From Clostridium sp. CAG:967 (GTDB lineage Bacteria > Cyanobacteriota > Vampirovibrionia > Gastranaerophilales > Gastranaerophilaceae): 35,367 nt of DNA. Shown one piece after another: positions 14,079 through 22,448 of this stretch. Under the pieces are notes generated by a model. The model was not told the origin of the DNA. It worked only from the letters and a program-made list of their open reading frames with translations, and did not search any database. The stretch lies in the NCBI GenBank assembly GCA_000433095.1, contig HF991453.1:1-35367 (forward strand), in the 5' to 3' direction. Each line of letters begins with the position of its first letter. Positions within the stretch are counted from its first letter, which is position 1. The position numbers were made by a program, and so were the translations under genes.

Positions 14079-16634
14079 ATGAACTGTTTTTTTAGAGAGT
14101 ACCACGAAGCCTTATTTAAATGCAATAAGCCGTATCAGTATGTCGGCGGAGAATTTCTTTCATATAATAAAAAATTTGAAGATGCCAAAGTGAGATTTGC
14201 CTTTGCATTCCCGGATAAATACGAAATAGGCATTAGTAACCTTGGTGTAAGGGTTCTATATGATCTTGTCAATAAACAGGATAAGTATATGGCTGACAGA
14301 GTATATGCGCCTGAACCTGATTTTATCCCGCAACCGCTTTATGCACTTGAAAGCAAAAAACCTTTAAAAGACTTTGATGCAATAGGTTTTTCACTCCAAT
14401 ATGAAATGTCATATCCTACAGTATTAAAAATGCTTGAAATGTCAGGTATTCCTTATAAAAATTCAGAAAGAACAGAGAATGATCCGATAATTATTGCAGG
14501 TGGACCTTGTGCTTTTAACCCGCTTCCTGTAGCAGATTTTATCGACGTGTTTATGATAGGCGACGGAGAAGACAGCATTGTAGAAGTCTGTGAAATATTA
14601 GAAAAAACAAAAGGACTTTCAAGACAACAGAGAATTAATGCAATATGTGACGGTGAAAATTCAGGATGCTGGTCAGCATCAGCCGGCGGAAACGTAAAAA
14701 AACGCATTGCACAGTTAACTTACGAAACAGCTTTGAAGTCCTACCCGATACCTTTTTCATCATCAGTTCATGACAGAGCAATCGTGGAAATCAGACGGGG
14801 CTGCGGGAGAATGTGCCGTTTCTGCCAGCCGGGACACGTTACGCTGCCTGTAAGAGAAAGACCCGCTGAAGATATTATAAAAATAGCAAAAGAACTTGTA
14901 AAAAATACAGGTTACGATGAATACTCGCTTCTTTCACTTTCTTCAAACGATTATGCAAATATCAAAGAAGTAATAAAAGAACTTGCAATAGATTTTAATG
15001 AGAAAAAAGTTTCAGTATCGCTGCCAAGCCAGCGTATTGACGGTTTTAACCTTGAGCTTGCAGAACTTGTTCAAAGCGTAAGAAAATCTACAATGACACT
15101 TGCACCTGAAGCAGGCAGCCAGCGGCTTAGAAACGTCATCAAAAAAAATATATCAGAAGAACAAATTCTTAATGCTGTTTTAACTCTATACGAAAACGGC
15201 TGGTCAAAAGTTAAATTTTATTTCATCTGCGGACTTCCGACAGAAACACTCGAAGATATGGATGAAATGGCTGAACTTTTGAATAAAATCAGATACCGTT
15301 CAAGATTAATAAAAAAAGAAAAAGGTTTAAATCACGGGCTTGATATAACCTGTACACTTTCAATATTTGTCCCCAAACCGTTTACACCGTTCCAGTGGCA
15401 CGGACAAATGAATCTGGATAAGGTAACAGAACACATTCACTATCTGAAAGAAAAAACAGACAGGATTAAGGGTGTAAAAATCAATTATCACGAAAAATTT
15501 GTATCTCAAATAGAAGCTGTTCTGACACGTGGAGACAGAAGTTTATGTAAATATATTGAAGCTCTTTATAAAAAAGGCTGTTATCTGGATGCGTGGGGTG
15601 AATACTTTGATAAAAAAGTATGGCAGGATACAGCAAAAGAACTCGGAATATCGTTATCAAATCTTGCTGAAAAAACATATTCCACAGAAGACCCCCTCCC
15701 ATGGGATTTTATTGACATAGGCGTAGACAAAGAATGGTTCAAATCTGAATACAACGAAGCCTTGAAAGTTTCATCTCCGGAATTCTCCCTTGCTCCGACC
15801 TGCCAGACAAAATGTGTTGATTGCGGTGTATGCAAAAATTTAAACACCCGCAAAGTTATGGCAAAACCATTCACTGCAAGCAAACAGGCGCAAGAATTAA
15901 AGATTGTACACAATGATCCCAAAACCTGCCAAAGCTATGACAGAGAAATTTATAAATACAGACTTAAAATAACAAAATCAGGTATCTTAAAATACTTCTC
16001 CCACCTTGACTGGCAGAATACGTTCTTTAAAGCAATAGCAAGAACTGATTTAAATGTAGTGTTCTCTCTCGGATTTAATCCTGCAATGAAAATCTCAATG
16101 GGAGTTGCGCTTCCTCTTTTTGCGGAAAGCGACGGAGAATTGATTGATATAGAGTTATTTGATGACTTAACTCCCGATGAGCTCAAACTAAAGTTGGAGA
16201 AAGTGCTGCCGGAACAGGCACGAATTATAAGCATTGTAAAAATTGATAAAAAGGAAAAAGCCATTGATATCACAGCTCAATGGGCAGAGTACAAAATAGA
16301 TATTTTTAACAAAGAGCTTTACGATTTTGAAACTTTGAGATATAATACAGACAAAGTTTTATCTTCCGAAGAAATTTTTATCGAGAAGAAAAACAAAAAA
16401 GGTTTAATCAAAAAAACAGACATCAAACAATCAATAAAATCATACAGATTTGAAGATGATAGCCTGTTCATAGTACTCAAAACCGGTCAATCTGCAATTA
16501 ACAGAGATAACGGCACTGTAGAAGCAGGAATCCCTGCACTTAGAGCAGATATGCTGATGAACTTAATTGCACCCGATGTAAGTTTTAATATTAAACGAAC
16601 TCGGTTCTTTGATGAGGATTTAACAGAATTATAG
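14079..16634 (+). CDS. B12-binding-like radical SAM protein fused to a DUF2344 domain (TIGR03960 + TIGR03936)
   Basis: An 851-residue fusion. Residues 35-210 resemble the cobalamin-binding-like N-domain of TIGR03960 (VRFAFAFPDKYEIGISNLGVRVLYDLVN..., GGPCAFNPLP, GDGEDSIVEV). The radical SAM core follows with its CxxxCxxC cluster at C242, C246, C249 and downstream SSNDYANI, TLAPEAGSQRLR and KFYFICGLPTET segments. A second cysteine set sits around CQTKCVDCGVC (about 580-590) and might bind another cluster. From about residue 626 (YRLKITKSGILKYFSHLDW) the DUF2344 domain begins. In many Firmicutes these are two separate adjacent genes beside RNase G and rplU; here they are one polypeptide, 12 bases before the RNase E/G gene. 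A role in RNA or ribosome modification is inferred from that conserved neighbourhood. Confidence 0.9.
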   Translation: MNCFFREYHEALFKCNKPYQYVGGEFLSYNKKFEDAKVRFAFAFPDKYEIGISNLGVRVLYDLVNKQDKYMADRVYAPEPDFIPQPLYALESKKPLKDFDAIGFSLQYEMSYPTVLKMLEMSGIPYKNSERTENDPIIIAGGPCAFNPLPVADFIDVFMIGDGEDSIVEVCEILEKTKGLSRQQRINAICDGENSGCWSASAGGNVKKRIAQLTYETALKSYPIPFSSSVHDRAIVEIRRGCGRMCRFCQPGHVTLPVRERPAEDIIKIAKELVKNTGYDEYSLLSLSSNDYANIKEVIKELAIDFNEKKVSVSLPSQRIDGFNLELAELVQSVRKSTMTLAPEAGSQRLRNVIKKNISEEQILNAVLTLYENGWSKVKFYFICGLPTETLEDMDEMAELLNKIRYRSRLIKKEKGLNHGLDITCTLSIFVPKPFTPFQWHGQMNLDKVTEHIHYLKEKTDRIKGVKINYHEKFVSQIEAVLTRGDRSLCKYIEALYKKGCYLDAWGEYFDKKVWQDTAKELGISLSNLAEKTYSTEDPLPWDFIDIGVDKEWFKSEYNEALKVSSPEFSLAPTCQTKCVDCGVCKNLNTRKVMAKPFTASKQAQELKIVHNDPKTCQSYDREIYKYRLKITKSGILKYFSHLDWQNTFFKAIARTDLNVVFSLGFNPAMKISMGVALPLFAESDGELIDIELFDDLTPDELKLKLEKVLPEQARIISIVKIDKKEKAIDITAQWAEYKIDIFNKELYDFETLRYNTDKVLSSEEIFIEKKNKKGLIKKTDIKQSIKSYRFEDDSLFIVLKTGQSAINRDNGTVEAGIPALRADMLMNLIAPDVSFNIKRTRFFDEDLTEL

Positions 16635-16646
16635 TAAAGGATTTTT

Positions 16647-18428
16647 ATGGCAAACGACAGAAACAACAAAAACGGACATCAGAACGGAAACGTTGAAAAG
16701 AAAATTATTATTGCAGAACGTGACAACATTTCTGCTGTTATGGAAAACGGCAAAGTTACAGACTTTTTTATTTCAAGAGGGGATGTAATTTTAGGTGATG
16801 TATATTTAGCTACCGTTGACAATATTTTACCGAGTATCGATGCGGCTTTCGTAAATGTAGGCAGCGATAAAATGGGATTTTTGCATGCACAGGACGTTAT
16901 GGGCAAAGGTGCATTGAAAGATAAGCTTTCACCTAAACAAAAACTTATTGTTCAGGTTGTAAAAGAACCTACAGGACACAAAGGTCCAAGAGTTACAACC
17001 GAAATAAGCTTACCCGGAAGATTTTTGGTATTAATGCCCAATGAAGCCGGAATAAGCATAAGTAAAAAAATAGAAAATTCAAAAGAAAGAGCAAGATTAA
17101 AGTCAGTAGTAAGCCTTATTAAACCTGTCGGCGTAGGAGTTATTATACGTACAGAAGCAGAAGGTCAGTCAGAAGCTGATATTCAGGAAGATTTGGAAAT
17201 CCTTTTGGAAAAATGGAATAATATTATTACATCAGCAGAAACTTTAACTCCTCCTAATCTTATTTACAGAGATCAAGACCTTTTATACAGAACAATAAGA
17301 GAGGCTTGTACGGAAGATGTAAAAGAAATTATTGTAGACACGGCTTTTGCATTACAAAGAGTTCAAAATATTCTGCAAAACTGGCATATGAACAAAAATG
17401 TTCAGGTAACTTTATATAAGGGAACAGAACCGTTACTTGTAGCTACAGATGTCCATAAAGAAATAAAAGCAGCTTTAAATGTTAAAGTAAATATGCCTTC
17501 AGGCGGATATTTATTTATACAAACAACCGAAGCTCTTACGGTAATCGATGTTAACAGCGGAAAATTCACAAGTTCTTCAACTCAAGACGAAACAATCCTG
17601 AAAACTAACATAGAAGCTGTTCATGAAATCGCAAGACAGCTTCGTCTAAGAAACATAGGCGGTATGATTATTATTGACTTTATCGATATGATTTCAAGAG
17701 CAGATAAACTTGCTATTATGGAAGAACTTGAAATTGCTCTTGAACCTGATAAAGCTAAACCGCAGGTAGGACAGCTTTCGGATCTCGGGCTTGTAGAATT
17801 AACAAGACACCGTCAAGGTCAGTCTTTATCAGAAATATTCACTAAAAAATGTCCTCACTGTCAGGGAACAGGTTATTTCATGAATGAGTTTAACTTCGCA
17901 ACTCCGACAGCAGAAGGAGAGTATAGAGCTAAAGCTGCAAAAATGAAATTACCTGTAAACAACTTCAAGAAAAATAAAAATAACAGAAATCAAAATCAAC
18001 AGCAGCCTGCACCTCAACAAGAAGTTCAAGTTGAAGAACAACAAACAATGCAGCCTGAAATTGAAGTTGAAAATCCGTCAGCAGTAGCTGTTCAGGAAAC
18101 AGAAAAACGTGATAACAAGAAAAAACGCAATAACAGAAGAAATAAATTCGAAAAGAAACAGGAAGTTCAACCTGAAACAGAACCTGTTATTGAAACAGCT
18201 GAAACAGTTTTAAAACCAAACGAAGAAATAAAACCTGTAATTGAGGTTAAACCGGAAGAAAAACCCGCAGAAGAACAAACTTTAAAACAGGAAACCGGAG
18301 AAACTCCTTCTGCATCAGAAGAAGAAAAACCTAAAAAAACACGCAGACCAAATCGTGGAACCTCAAAAACAAGAAAACCTCGTGCGAAAAAAACTCAGGA
18401 AACTACAGAGGAAAAAGTTGAAGAATAA
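16647..18428 (+). CDS. rne: ribonuclease E/G
   Basis: A 593-residue RNase E/G-family endoribonuclease that starts mRNA decay and processes stable RNAs. It has the S1 domain (GDVILGDVYLATVDNILPSIDAAFVNVG..., with FLHAQDV), the catalytic aspartates D301 (TVIDVNSG) and D344 (IIDFIDM), and the zinc-link CPHCQGTG (C402, C405). After about residue 425 the chain is a low-complexity tail rich in Lys, Glu, Pro and Gln with basic patches (KKKRNNRRNKFEKK and RRPNRGTSKTRKPRAKK), like the degradosome or RNA-binding tails of longer RNase E proteins. The absence of rplU-rpmA downstream differs from the usual RNase G context. The ATG has an AAAGGA ribosome site. rng is the alternative name. Confidence 0.93.
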   Translation: MANDRNNKNGHQNGNVEKKIIIAERDNISAVMENGKVTDFFISRGDVILGDVYLATVDNILPSIDAAFVNVGSDKMGFLHAQDVMGKGALKDKLSPKQKLIVQVVKEPTGHKGPRVTTEISLPGRFLVLMPNEAGISISKKIENSKERARLKSVVSLIKPVGVGVIIRTEAEGQSEADIQEDLEILLEKWNNIITSAETLTPPNLIYRDQDLLYRTIREACTEDVKEIIVDTAFALQRVQNILQNWHMNKNVQVTLYKGTEPLLVATDVHKEIKAALNVKVNMPSGGYLFIQTTEALTVIDVNSGKFTSSSTQDETILKTNIEAVHEIARQLRLRNIGGMIIIDFIDMISRADKLAIMEELEIALEPDKAKPQVGQLSDLGLVELTRHRQGQSLSEIFTKKCPHCQGTGYFMNEFNFATPTAEGEYRAKAAKMKLPVNNFKKNKNNRNQNQQQPAPQQEVQVEEQQTMQPEIEVENPSAVAVQETEKRDNKKKRNNRRNKFEKKQEVQPETEPVIETAETVLKPNEEIKPVIEVKPEEKPAEEQTLKQETGETPSASEEEKPKKTRRPNRGTSKTRKPRAKKTQETTEEKVEE

Positions 18429-18708
18429 ATTCTTAACGACAATTTTTACATTAATATTTTTAACAGCTAATACGGGCTTCTGTGAAGAAACCCGTAATGC
18501 TGTTATGCATACAACAATTGTAAAGTTCGGTCTTACAATGGGCGGTGTTGCACTTTCTTCCATAATTATTTATCTTGGTTTAACTGTTTATAATAAGTTT
18601 TTTGTAAAACCTAAATATACACACTCTCTGGAAGAAGAAATTCTTAAAACTCCAAAAACAAAAGAAGAAGCCATTAATTTCTTTATAAATAAAAATAAAC
18701 TGAATTAA
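18418..18708 (+). CDS. small membrane protein overlapping rne
   Basis: A protein of about 96 residues. I start it at the TTG at 18418, which has a GAGGA ribosome site 5-6 bases upstream and gives MKNKFLTTIFTLIFLTANTGFC, a likely signal peptide or first helix. It overlaps the 3' end of rne by 11 bases, indicating translational coupling. A second hydrophobic segment (MGGVALSSIIIYLGLTVYNKFF) is a transmembrane helix, followed by a charged cytoplasmic-type tail (LEEEILKTPKTKEEAINFFINKNKLN). The gene ends 13 bases before a pilin-like gene. Function unknown; membrane anchoring near RNase E or pilus assembly are guesses from context. Confidence 0.72.
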   Translation: MKNKFLTTIFTLIFLTANTGFCEETRNAVMHTTIVKFGLTMGGVALSSIIIYLGLTVYNKFFVKPKYTHSLEEEILKTPKTKEEAINFFINKNKLN

Positions 18709-18721
18709 GGATACTGAACAA

Positions 18722-18955
18722 ATGAAAAAAAATGCATTCGGGGCAATAGATTTACTTATAGGATTAGCCATAACAGCAGTTATATTTTTAATCAGCGTAA
18801 ATGCTTTAAAGGGCGTATCATCATTAAAGCTGAAAGACACTGCAATAGATAAGCAAAGCGTTCAGCAACATGTTGATGAAACCGTAAACGAAATTGAAAG
18901 AATGCGTAAAGAAGCATTAGACTATGGAATGGAAATACAAAACGGCAACTATTAA
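18722..18955 (+). CDS. small type IV pilin-like protein
   Basis: A 77-residue protein with a short basic N-terminus (MKKNAFG) followed by a hydrophobic helix AIDLLIGLAITAVIFLISVNAL and an amphipathic, Glu/Lys-rich C-terminal helix. That is the layout of a minor pilin or pseudopilin N-terminal helix, with a potential cleavage after Gly7. Unlike true pilins it has Leu rather than Glu at +5 of the presumed mature chain, and no globular C-terminal domain, so it may instead be a single-pass membrane protein. The ribosome site is AAGGA. It ends in a convergent 3-base stop-to-stop overlap with the Xre-type gene, and it follows rne and the small membrane protein as a likely operon end. Confidence 0.6.
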   Translation: MKKNAFGAIDLLIGLAITAVIFLISVNALKGVSSLKLKDTAIDKQSVQQHVDETVNEIERMRKEALDYGMEIQNGNY

Positions 18956-19167
18956 TTTAATTTCTTTTTAATTTCAAGTTCATACCCCAAATAATCCAAT
19001 ATTTGCTGGACGGCTTCAAATTTAATTGTTTTTGAAGAAAGCATTCTGGAAAGACTTGCAACATTTGTTTTTGCAAGACCTTTTTGATTCATATTTCTTG
19101 TCATTTTTGACATAGAAAGCCCCTGCCTTAATAACAAAACCTGAATTTCTTGTTTAATATCTAACAT
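18952..19167 (-). CDS. Cro/C1-type helix-turn-helix protein
   Basis: A 71-residue helix-turn-helix protein: IKQEIQVLLLRQGLSMSKMTRNMNQ, then GLAKTNVASLSRMLSSKTIKFEAVQQILDYLGYELEI. Helices 2-3 (about 18-44) form the DNA-binding unit, and the C-terminal QILDYLGYELEI resembles the end of Xre-family domains. The prepilin gene at 19279 is divergent from it, with overlapping -35 boxes in the gap, so it is a good candidate regulator of that pilin. The ATG has no Shine-Dalgarno sequence and lies 7 bases after a TAAAAT box, suggesting a leaderless transcript. No toxin partner is adjacent. Confidence 0.72.
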   Translation of the reverse strand: MLDIKQEIQVLLLRQGLSMSKMTRNMNQKGLAKTNVASLSRMLSSKTIKFEAVQQILDYLGYELEIKKKLN

Positions 19168-19174
19168 AATGAAT

Positions 19175-19204
19175 ATTTTACGTTATTAAAAACAATCTTG
19201 ACAA
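19175..19204 (-). promoter_or_regulatory. promoter of the helix-turn-helix gene (possible leaderless mRNA)
   Basis: On the minus strand TTGTCA (19204-19199), 18 bases, TAAAAT (19180-19175), then 7 bases to the ATG at 19167. The -35 overlaps the plus-strand -35 of the prepilin promoter by five bases. Confidence 0.5.
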
Positions 19205-19254
19205 ATAAGAAAATATTGTTATCATGCATGTATATATCATTATTATTTATGATA
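19198..19254 (+). promoter_or_regulatory. prepilin promoter with TATCAT/ATGATA repeats
   Basis: TTGACA (19198-19203), 16 bases, TATCAT (19220-19225). A second TATCAT (19235-19240) forms an inverted repeat with ATGATA (19249-19254), 8 bases apart, lying between the expected start point and the ATG at 19279. It could be an operator for the divergent helix-turn-helix protein. Confidence 0.45.
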
Positions 19255-19278
19255 ATAAATATTTAGAAAGGATTGTTT

Positions 19279-19986
19279 ATGAAAAATGCGTTCACTCTGT
19301 CAGAGGTTTTAGTTACACTTGGGATAATAGGCGTAGTTGCAGCTATGACAATGCCGTCATTGATTGCCGAACACCGGGAAAAAGCAGCAGTTGCAAAACT
19401 TAAAAAGGTTTACTCTACTCTTGAAAATGCTTATATGCTTGCAAGAAACGAAAATATGGATGTTTTAAGCTGGTTTCCAGATGATGATATAAAAAATAAT
19501 TCAAAAATATTTTTTGAAAACCTTAAACCTTATCTGAATATTTTAAAAGACTGCGGCGTTGAAAGCGGATGCATAACTGAAGGTTACGTTAAAACTCTTG
19601 ACGGCAGAAATTACCATAACTACGATCAAAATCCTAAAGAATACAGATTTATAATGGCAGACGGTACACAGATTATTATTTATATTGCAACTTCTAAGTA
19701 TGCAGGAAGTGAGTCTATCGGCAACATAAAAGTTGATATTGACGGTTATAAAGGCAGGTATACATTCGGAAAAGACTTTTTTATTTTTAATATTACACCT
19801 AAAGGAATTTACCCTAACGGGCTTGAAAATACTACAGCTACAGATACATTTGAAGATGATTGCAATAAAAGCAAATCAACAGAGGTAAATGGAGCCGGCT
19901 GCACTGCCTGGGTTATATTTAATGAAAATATGGATTATTTACATTGCGATGATTTAAGCTGGAATGGAAAAACTAAATGCAAATAA
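19279..19986 (+). CDS. type IV prepilin-like protein
   Basis: A 235-residue prepilin. The start is the ATG at 19279, preceded by AAAGGA; the TTG two codons earlier is less likely. The leader is very short, MKNA, followed by FTLSEVLVTLGIIGVVAAMTMPSLI, the canonical N-methylation motif with Glu at +5. Ala replaces the usual Gly at -1. The mature protein has a long N-terminal helix (EKAAVAKLKKVYSTLENAYMLA) and a globular C-terminal domain with cysteines at CGVESGC, a distant C in DDCNKS, GAGC, HC and CK, probably forming disulfides. It would be processed by a PilD-type peptidase and assembled by type IV pilus or type II secretion machinery, none of which is in the window. Its stop is one base from the convergent panE stop. 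Confidence 0.87.
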   Translation: MKNAFTLSEVLVTLGIIGVVAAMTMPSLIAEHREKAAVAKLKKVYSTLENAYMLARNENMDVLSWFPDDDIKNNSKIFFENLKPYLNILKDCGVESGCITEGYVKTLDGRNYHNYDQNPKEYRFIMADGTQIIIYIATSKYAGSESIGNIKVDIDGYKGRYTFGKDFFIFNITPKGIYPNGLENTTATDTFEDDCNKSKSTEVNGAGCTAWVIFNENMDYLHCDDLSWNGKTKCK

Positions 19987-19987
19987 A

Positions 19988-20938
19988 CTATATTGCAGCA
20001 AGAACTTTTGAAGCCTGTTTCAAGTCCTGACTTTTATGAATAATCTCTACCATTTCCTTTAAAACTTTGTTGTAAGGTGTTGGTATACCATGCTTTATAC
20101 CCAGCTGAATTACCGTCCCCGCAAACATGTCAACTTCGGTTTTTCTTCCTGCTTCAACATCCTGAAGCATTGATGTTTTACCCTCAGGTATCATTGTATG
20201 AAGGTTTGCAATAGTTTCATCTATCATTAATTCGGGATTATTTACACCTTCAGCTTTAGCAATTGCCCGGACTTCTTTCATTATTTCAACAGCAAAATCC
20301 ATAAAACAAGAATTTTCAAGCATCTCTCCAAAAGTCATTTTTAAAATGGCTGTCGGCTGATTTGCACAAACATTCAACATAAACTTAAGCCATAATGAGT
20401 GTTTAATATCATCAGGAATTTTGTAGTTTATACCTGTTTTATCAAAATATTTTTTTACCCTCATCATATTTTCATTATCAGCTTCATTTTCAGAGCCGTA
20501 AACAATAGTATTTACATCGTCATGAACTACCGAATTTCCTGTTCGGATTGCACTGTGACCAATAAAATATGAATATAAAAGTTTATCTCTGCCATAAGTT
20601 TCTGCAATAATTTCTTCACTTGTTACACCGTTTAAAAGAGATAATATTACGGTATTTTCATTAACAAAATTTTTAATATTATTTATAGCATCATTTAAAC
20701 CGCAAAATTTGGTTGCAATAATTATCAAATCCGCCTTAAAAGTCTTTTCATCAGGCAAAACATAGTTGAAGTTAAGTTCACGACCGTTAAATACAATCGG
20801 ATTTTCAAGATATCTTTTCAAACGGCTTTCATCAACGAGAACTCGTAAAGATTCGGAATCATAACTTTGAATTTTATCGGCATAAATACTGCCTACTGCC
20901 CCTACACCACAAATTAAAACATTTTTTATATCTTTCAT
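19988..20938 (-). CDS. panE: 2-dehydropantoate 2-reductase (ketopantoate reductase family)
   Basis: A 316-residue ApbA/PanE-family oxidoreductase, which reduces ketopantoate to pantoate with NADPH in coenzyme A synthesis. The N-terminal Rossmann fold has ICGVGAVGS (9-17) and DLIIIATK. SLLNGV in the linker, the substrate region LWLKFMLNVCANQPTAIL with the K...N...N pattern of the family, and the C-terminal SMLQDVEAGRKTEVD are all diagnostic. The length is standard. It stands alone on the minus strand between a prepilin and an HD-GYP gene, with no pan genes beside it. Some family members act on other 2-keto acids, so the substrate is likely but not certain. No clear Shine-Dalgarno sequence precedes the ATG. 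Confidence 0.88.
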   Translation of the reverse strand: MKDIKNVLICGVGAVGSIYADKIQSYDSESLRVLVDESRLKRYLENPIVFNGRELNFNYVLPDEKTFKADLIIIATKFCGLNDAINNIKNFVNENTVILSLLNGVTSEEIIAETYGRDKLLYSYFIGHSAIRTGNSVVHDDVNTIVYGSENEADNENMMRVKKYFDKTGINYKIPDDIKHSLWLKFMLNVCANQPTAILKMTFGEMLENSCFMDFAVEIMKEVRAIAKAEGVNNPELMIDETIANLHTMIPEGKTSMLQDVEAGRKTEVDMFAGTVIQLGIKHGIPTPYNKVLKEMVEIIHKSQDLKQASKVLAAI

Positions 20939-21022
20939 AAGTGTAAGTTTAACACGTTTTATATTATTTTTTTTATTTCTTTATAATTTTTTAATGCGGA
21001 TTTGTTAAAAATAGTTCACATG

Positions 21023-21089
21023 TTCACACGTCAGAGCAATTTTCACTTGAAAAAATACTTTATAAATATGTAGTGTAGTTTAGTGTGAA
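21023..21089. promoter_or_regulatory. TTCACAC / GTGTGAA dyad in the panE-HD-GYP divergent gap
   Basis: TTCACAC (21023-21029) and its exact inverse GTGTGAA (21083-21089) are 53 bases apart. A further TTCACA lies at 21015-21020, giving a direct repeat, and TAGTGT is repeated at 21071 and 21081. This 150-base gap between divergent genes is the largest in the window. Operator function is a guess. Confidence 0.25.
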
Positions 21090-21097
21090 ATTTGTCA

Positions 21098-21871
21098 ATG
21101 GGAATTGAAATCGGAAGACCGCTTGGTGTGGGCGGTATCAGCTCTAATATAACTATTGATAGAAACCGGTACAGACAAAGTTTCGGCAATAATTTGCATG
21201 CCGATACTTTTGAACGAACCGGAATAAACCGCTATACAACAGAAGCTTCAATAAAACAGATGATTAGCGCAAACCCTAAAATCTTAAACATTCTAAAAGA
21301 GGTTAATGCGCCATTGACAATAAATATGAAAGAGCTTAACCAGCTATTAGCAAATCATGCAACAGATACAAAAAATATTGCTGAAGGAATAACCGAACAT
21401 CTGCCGTTTTCACTGCAAAACAGAGTAGATACAAAGGCATTGCTTGATGCAGCATATCTTCACGACATAGGAAAAGTATTAATCCCTGTAAATATCTTAA
21501 ACAAAGCAGGAAAACTTGATGAAAGAGAAACTGAAATTATGCACAAACACTCAGAGCTTGGCTATGAGCTTCTAAAATCCACTGATATAGATAAAAAGAC
21601 ACTTAATTTAATAAGAAATCACCATCAGAACGCCAAGAAAACAGGTTATCCTTTTGTTGATAACAGTTTTAATGCAGACATAAACCTTCAAATACTATCT
21701 ATAGCTGATAAATATTCTGCATTAACAGAAAAACGTTCTTATAAAGAGCCTCTTGATACCAAACAGGCATTAACCATTATCTACAGGGATGTGCAGGAAG
21801 GAAAGCTTCATCCGTTTGTGTTTAAGGCACTTGTAAATTATGCATCAGAAAAAGTTACAGCTGCTGTTTAA
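21098..21871 (+). CDS. HD-GYP domain protein, probable cyclic-di-GMP phosphodiesterase
   Basis: A 257-residue protein with an HD-GYP domain. It shows LHDIGKVLIP (metal-binding H-D), a following HKHSELGYELL, NHHQNAKKTGYP (the GYP motif with the paired His), and IADKYSALTEKRSYKEPL, all in family order from about residue 115. HD-GYP enzymes hydrolyse cyclic di-GMP and so influence pilus motility and surface life, fitting the pilin genes nearby. There is no membrane or receiver domain; the N-terminal 110 residues are unassigned and include SFGNNLHADTFERTGINRY. I chose ATG 21098; TTG 21092 is possible. Neither has a Shine-Dalgarno sequence. The 3' end overlaps convergent rsmG by 17 bases. Confidence 0.87.
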   Translation: MGIEIGRPLGVGGISSNITIDRNRYRQSFGNNLHADTFERTGINRYTTEASIKQMISANPKILNILKEVNAPLTINMKELNQLLANHATDTKNIAEGITEHLPFSLQNRVDTKALLDAAYLHDIGKVLIPVNILNKAGKLDERETEIMHKHSELGYELLKSTDIDKKTLNLIRNHHQNAKKTGYPFVDNSFNADINLQILSIADKYSALTEKRSYKEPLDTKQALTIIYRDVQEGKLHPFVFKALVNYASEKVTAAV

Positions 21872-22448
21872 TGACAATAAGATTTCTGGTATGATTTTCT
21901 TCAAGCGGTAAATCATATTCAATTACATCAATAACTTTTGCATTGAATTTTTTTAATATGTATTTTGCATCATCTATTTCTTCCTGTGCCTTTAATGATT
22001 TAAAAGCGACAAAAAATCCTTCATCTTTAAGAAGCGGTAATGCATAAGCTGTTATCACCTTCAAAGGAGCAACCGCACGAGAAGTAATAAGGTCAAATTT
22101 TTGAGTTAATTTTTCTGCCCTTTCACATATCGGATGAACGTTTTCCAGTTTCAATTCATCTTTCATTTCATTTATTGCATTAATTTTTTTTCTGATACTG
22201 TCTAAAGGATAAACTTGAACATCTTTGTAAGTGCAGGCAACGGGCAAGGCAGGAAATCCGCCACCTGTACCGATATCAAGCATAGTTTTAGCTTTTCCGT
22301 ATTTTTCAAAAAACTTTTCTATAGAAAGACTGTCAAATATATGTTTTTCCCACAAAAATTTTTCATCATTTTTAGATATTAAATTTAATTTTGCATTTTG
22401 CTTTAAAAAAGCTTCAATGTAATCATTATAAAATTCTTTATTTTGCAT
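21855..22448 (-). CDS. rsmG: 16S rRNA (guanine527-N7) methyltransferase
   Basis: A 197-residue RsmG (GidB), which methylates N7 of G527 in 16S rRNA using S-adenosylmethionine. The SAM-binding motif LDIGTGGGFPALPVA (about 57-71), the PLDSIRKKINAINEM segment, and ITSRAVAPLKVITAYALPLLKDEGFFVAFK are all family hallmarks. The length is near normal (about 200). It is translated from an ATG inside the 3' end of the upstream TPR/P-loop gene (11-base overlap), pointing to coupling. Its 3' end overlaps the convergent HD-GYP gene. Confidence 0.95.
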   Translation of the reverse strand: MQNKEFYNDYIEAFLKQNAKLNLISKNDEKFLWEKHIFDSLSIEKFFEKYGKAKTMLDIGTGGGFPALPVACTYKDVQVYPLDSIRKKINAINEMKDELKLENVHPICERAEKLTQKFDLITSRAVAPLKVITAYALPLLKDEGFFVAFKSLKAQEEIDDAKYILKKFNAKVIDVIEYDLPLEENHTRNLIVIKQQL

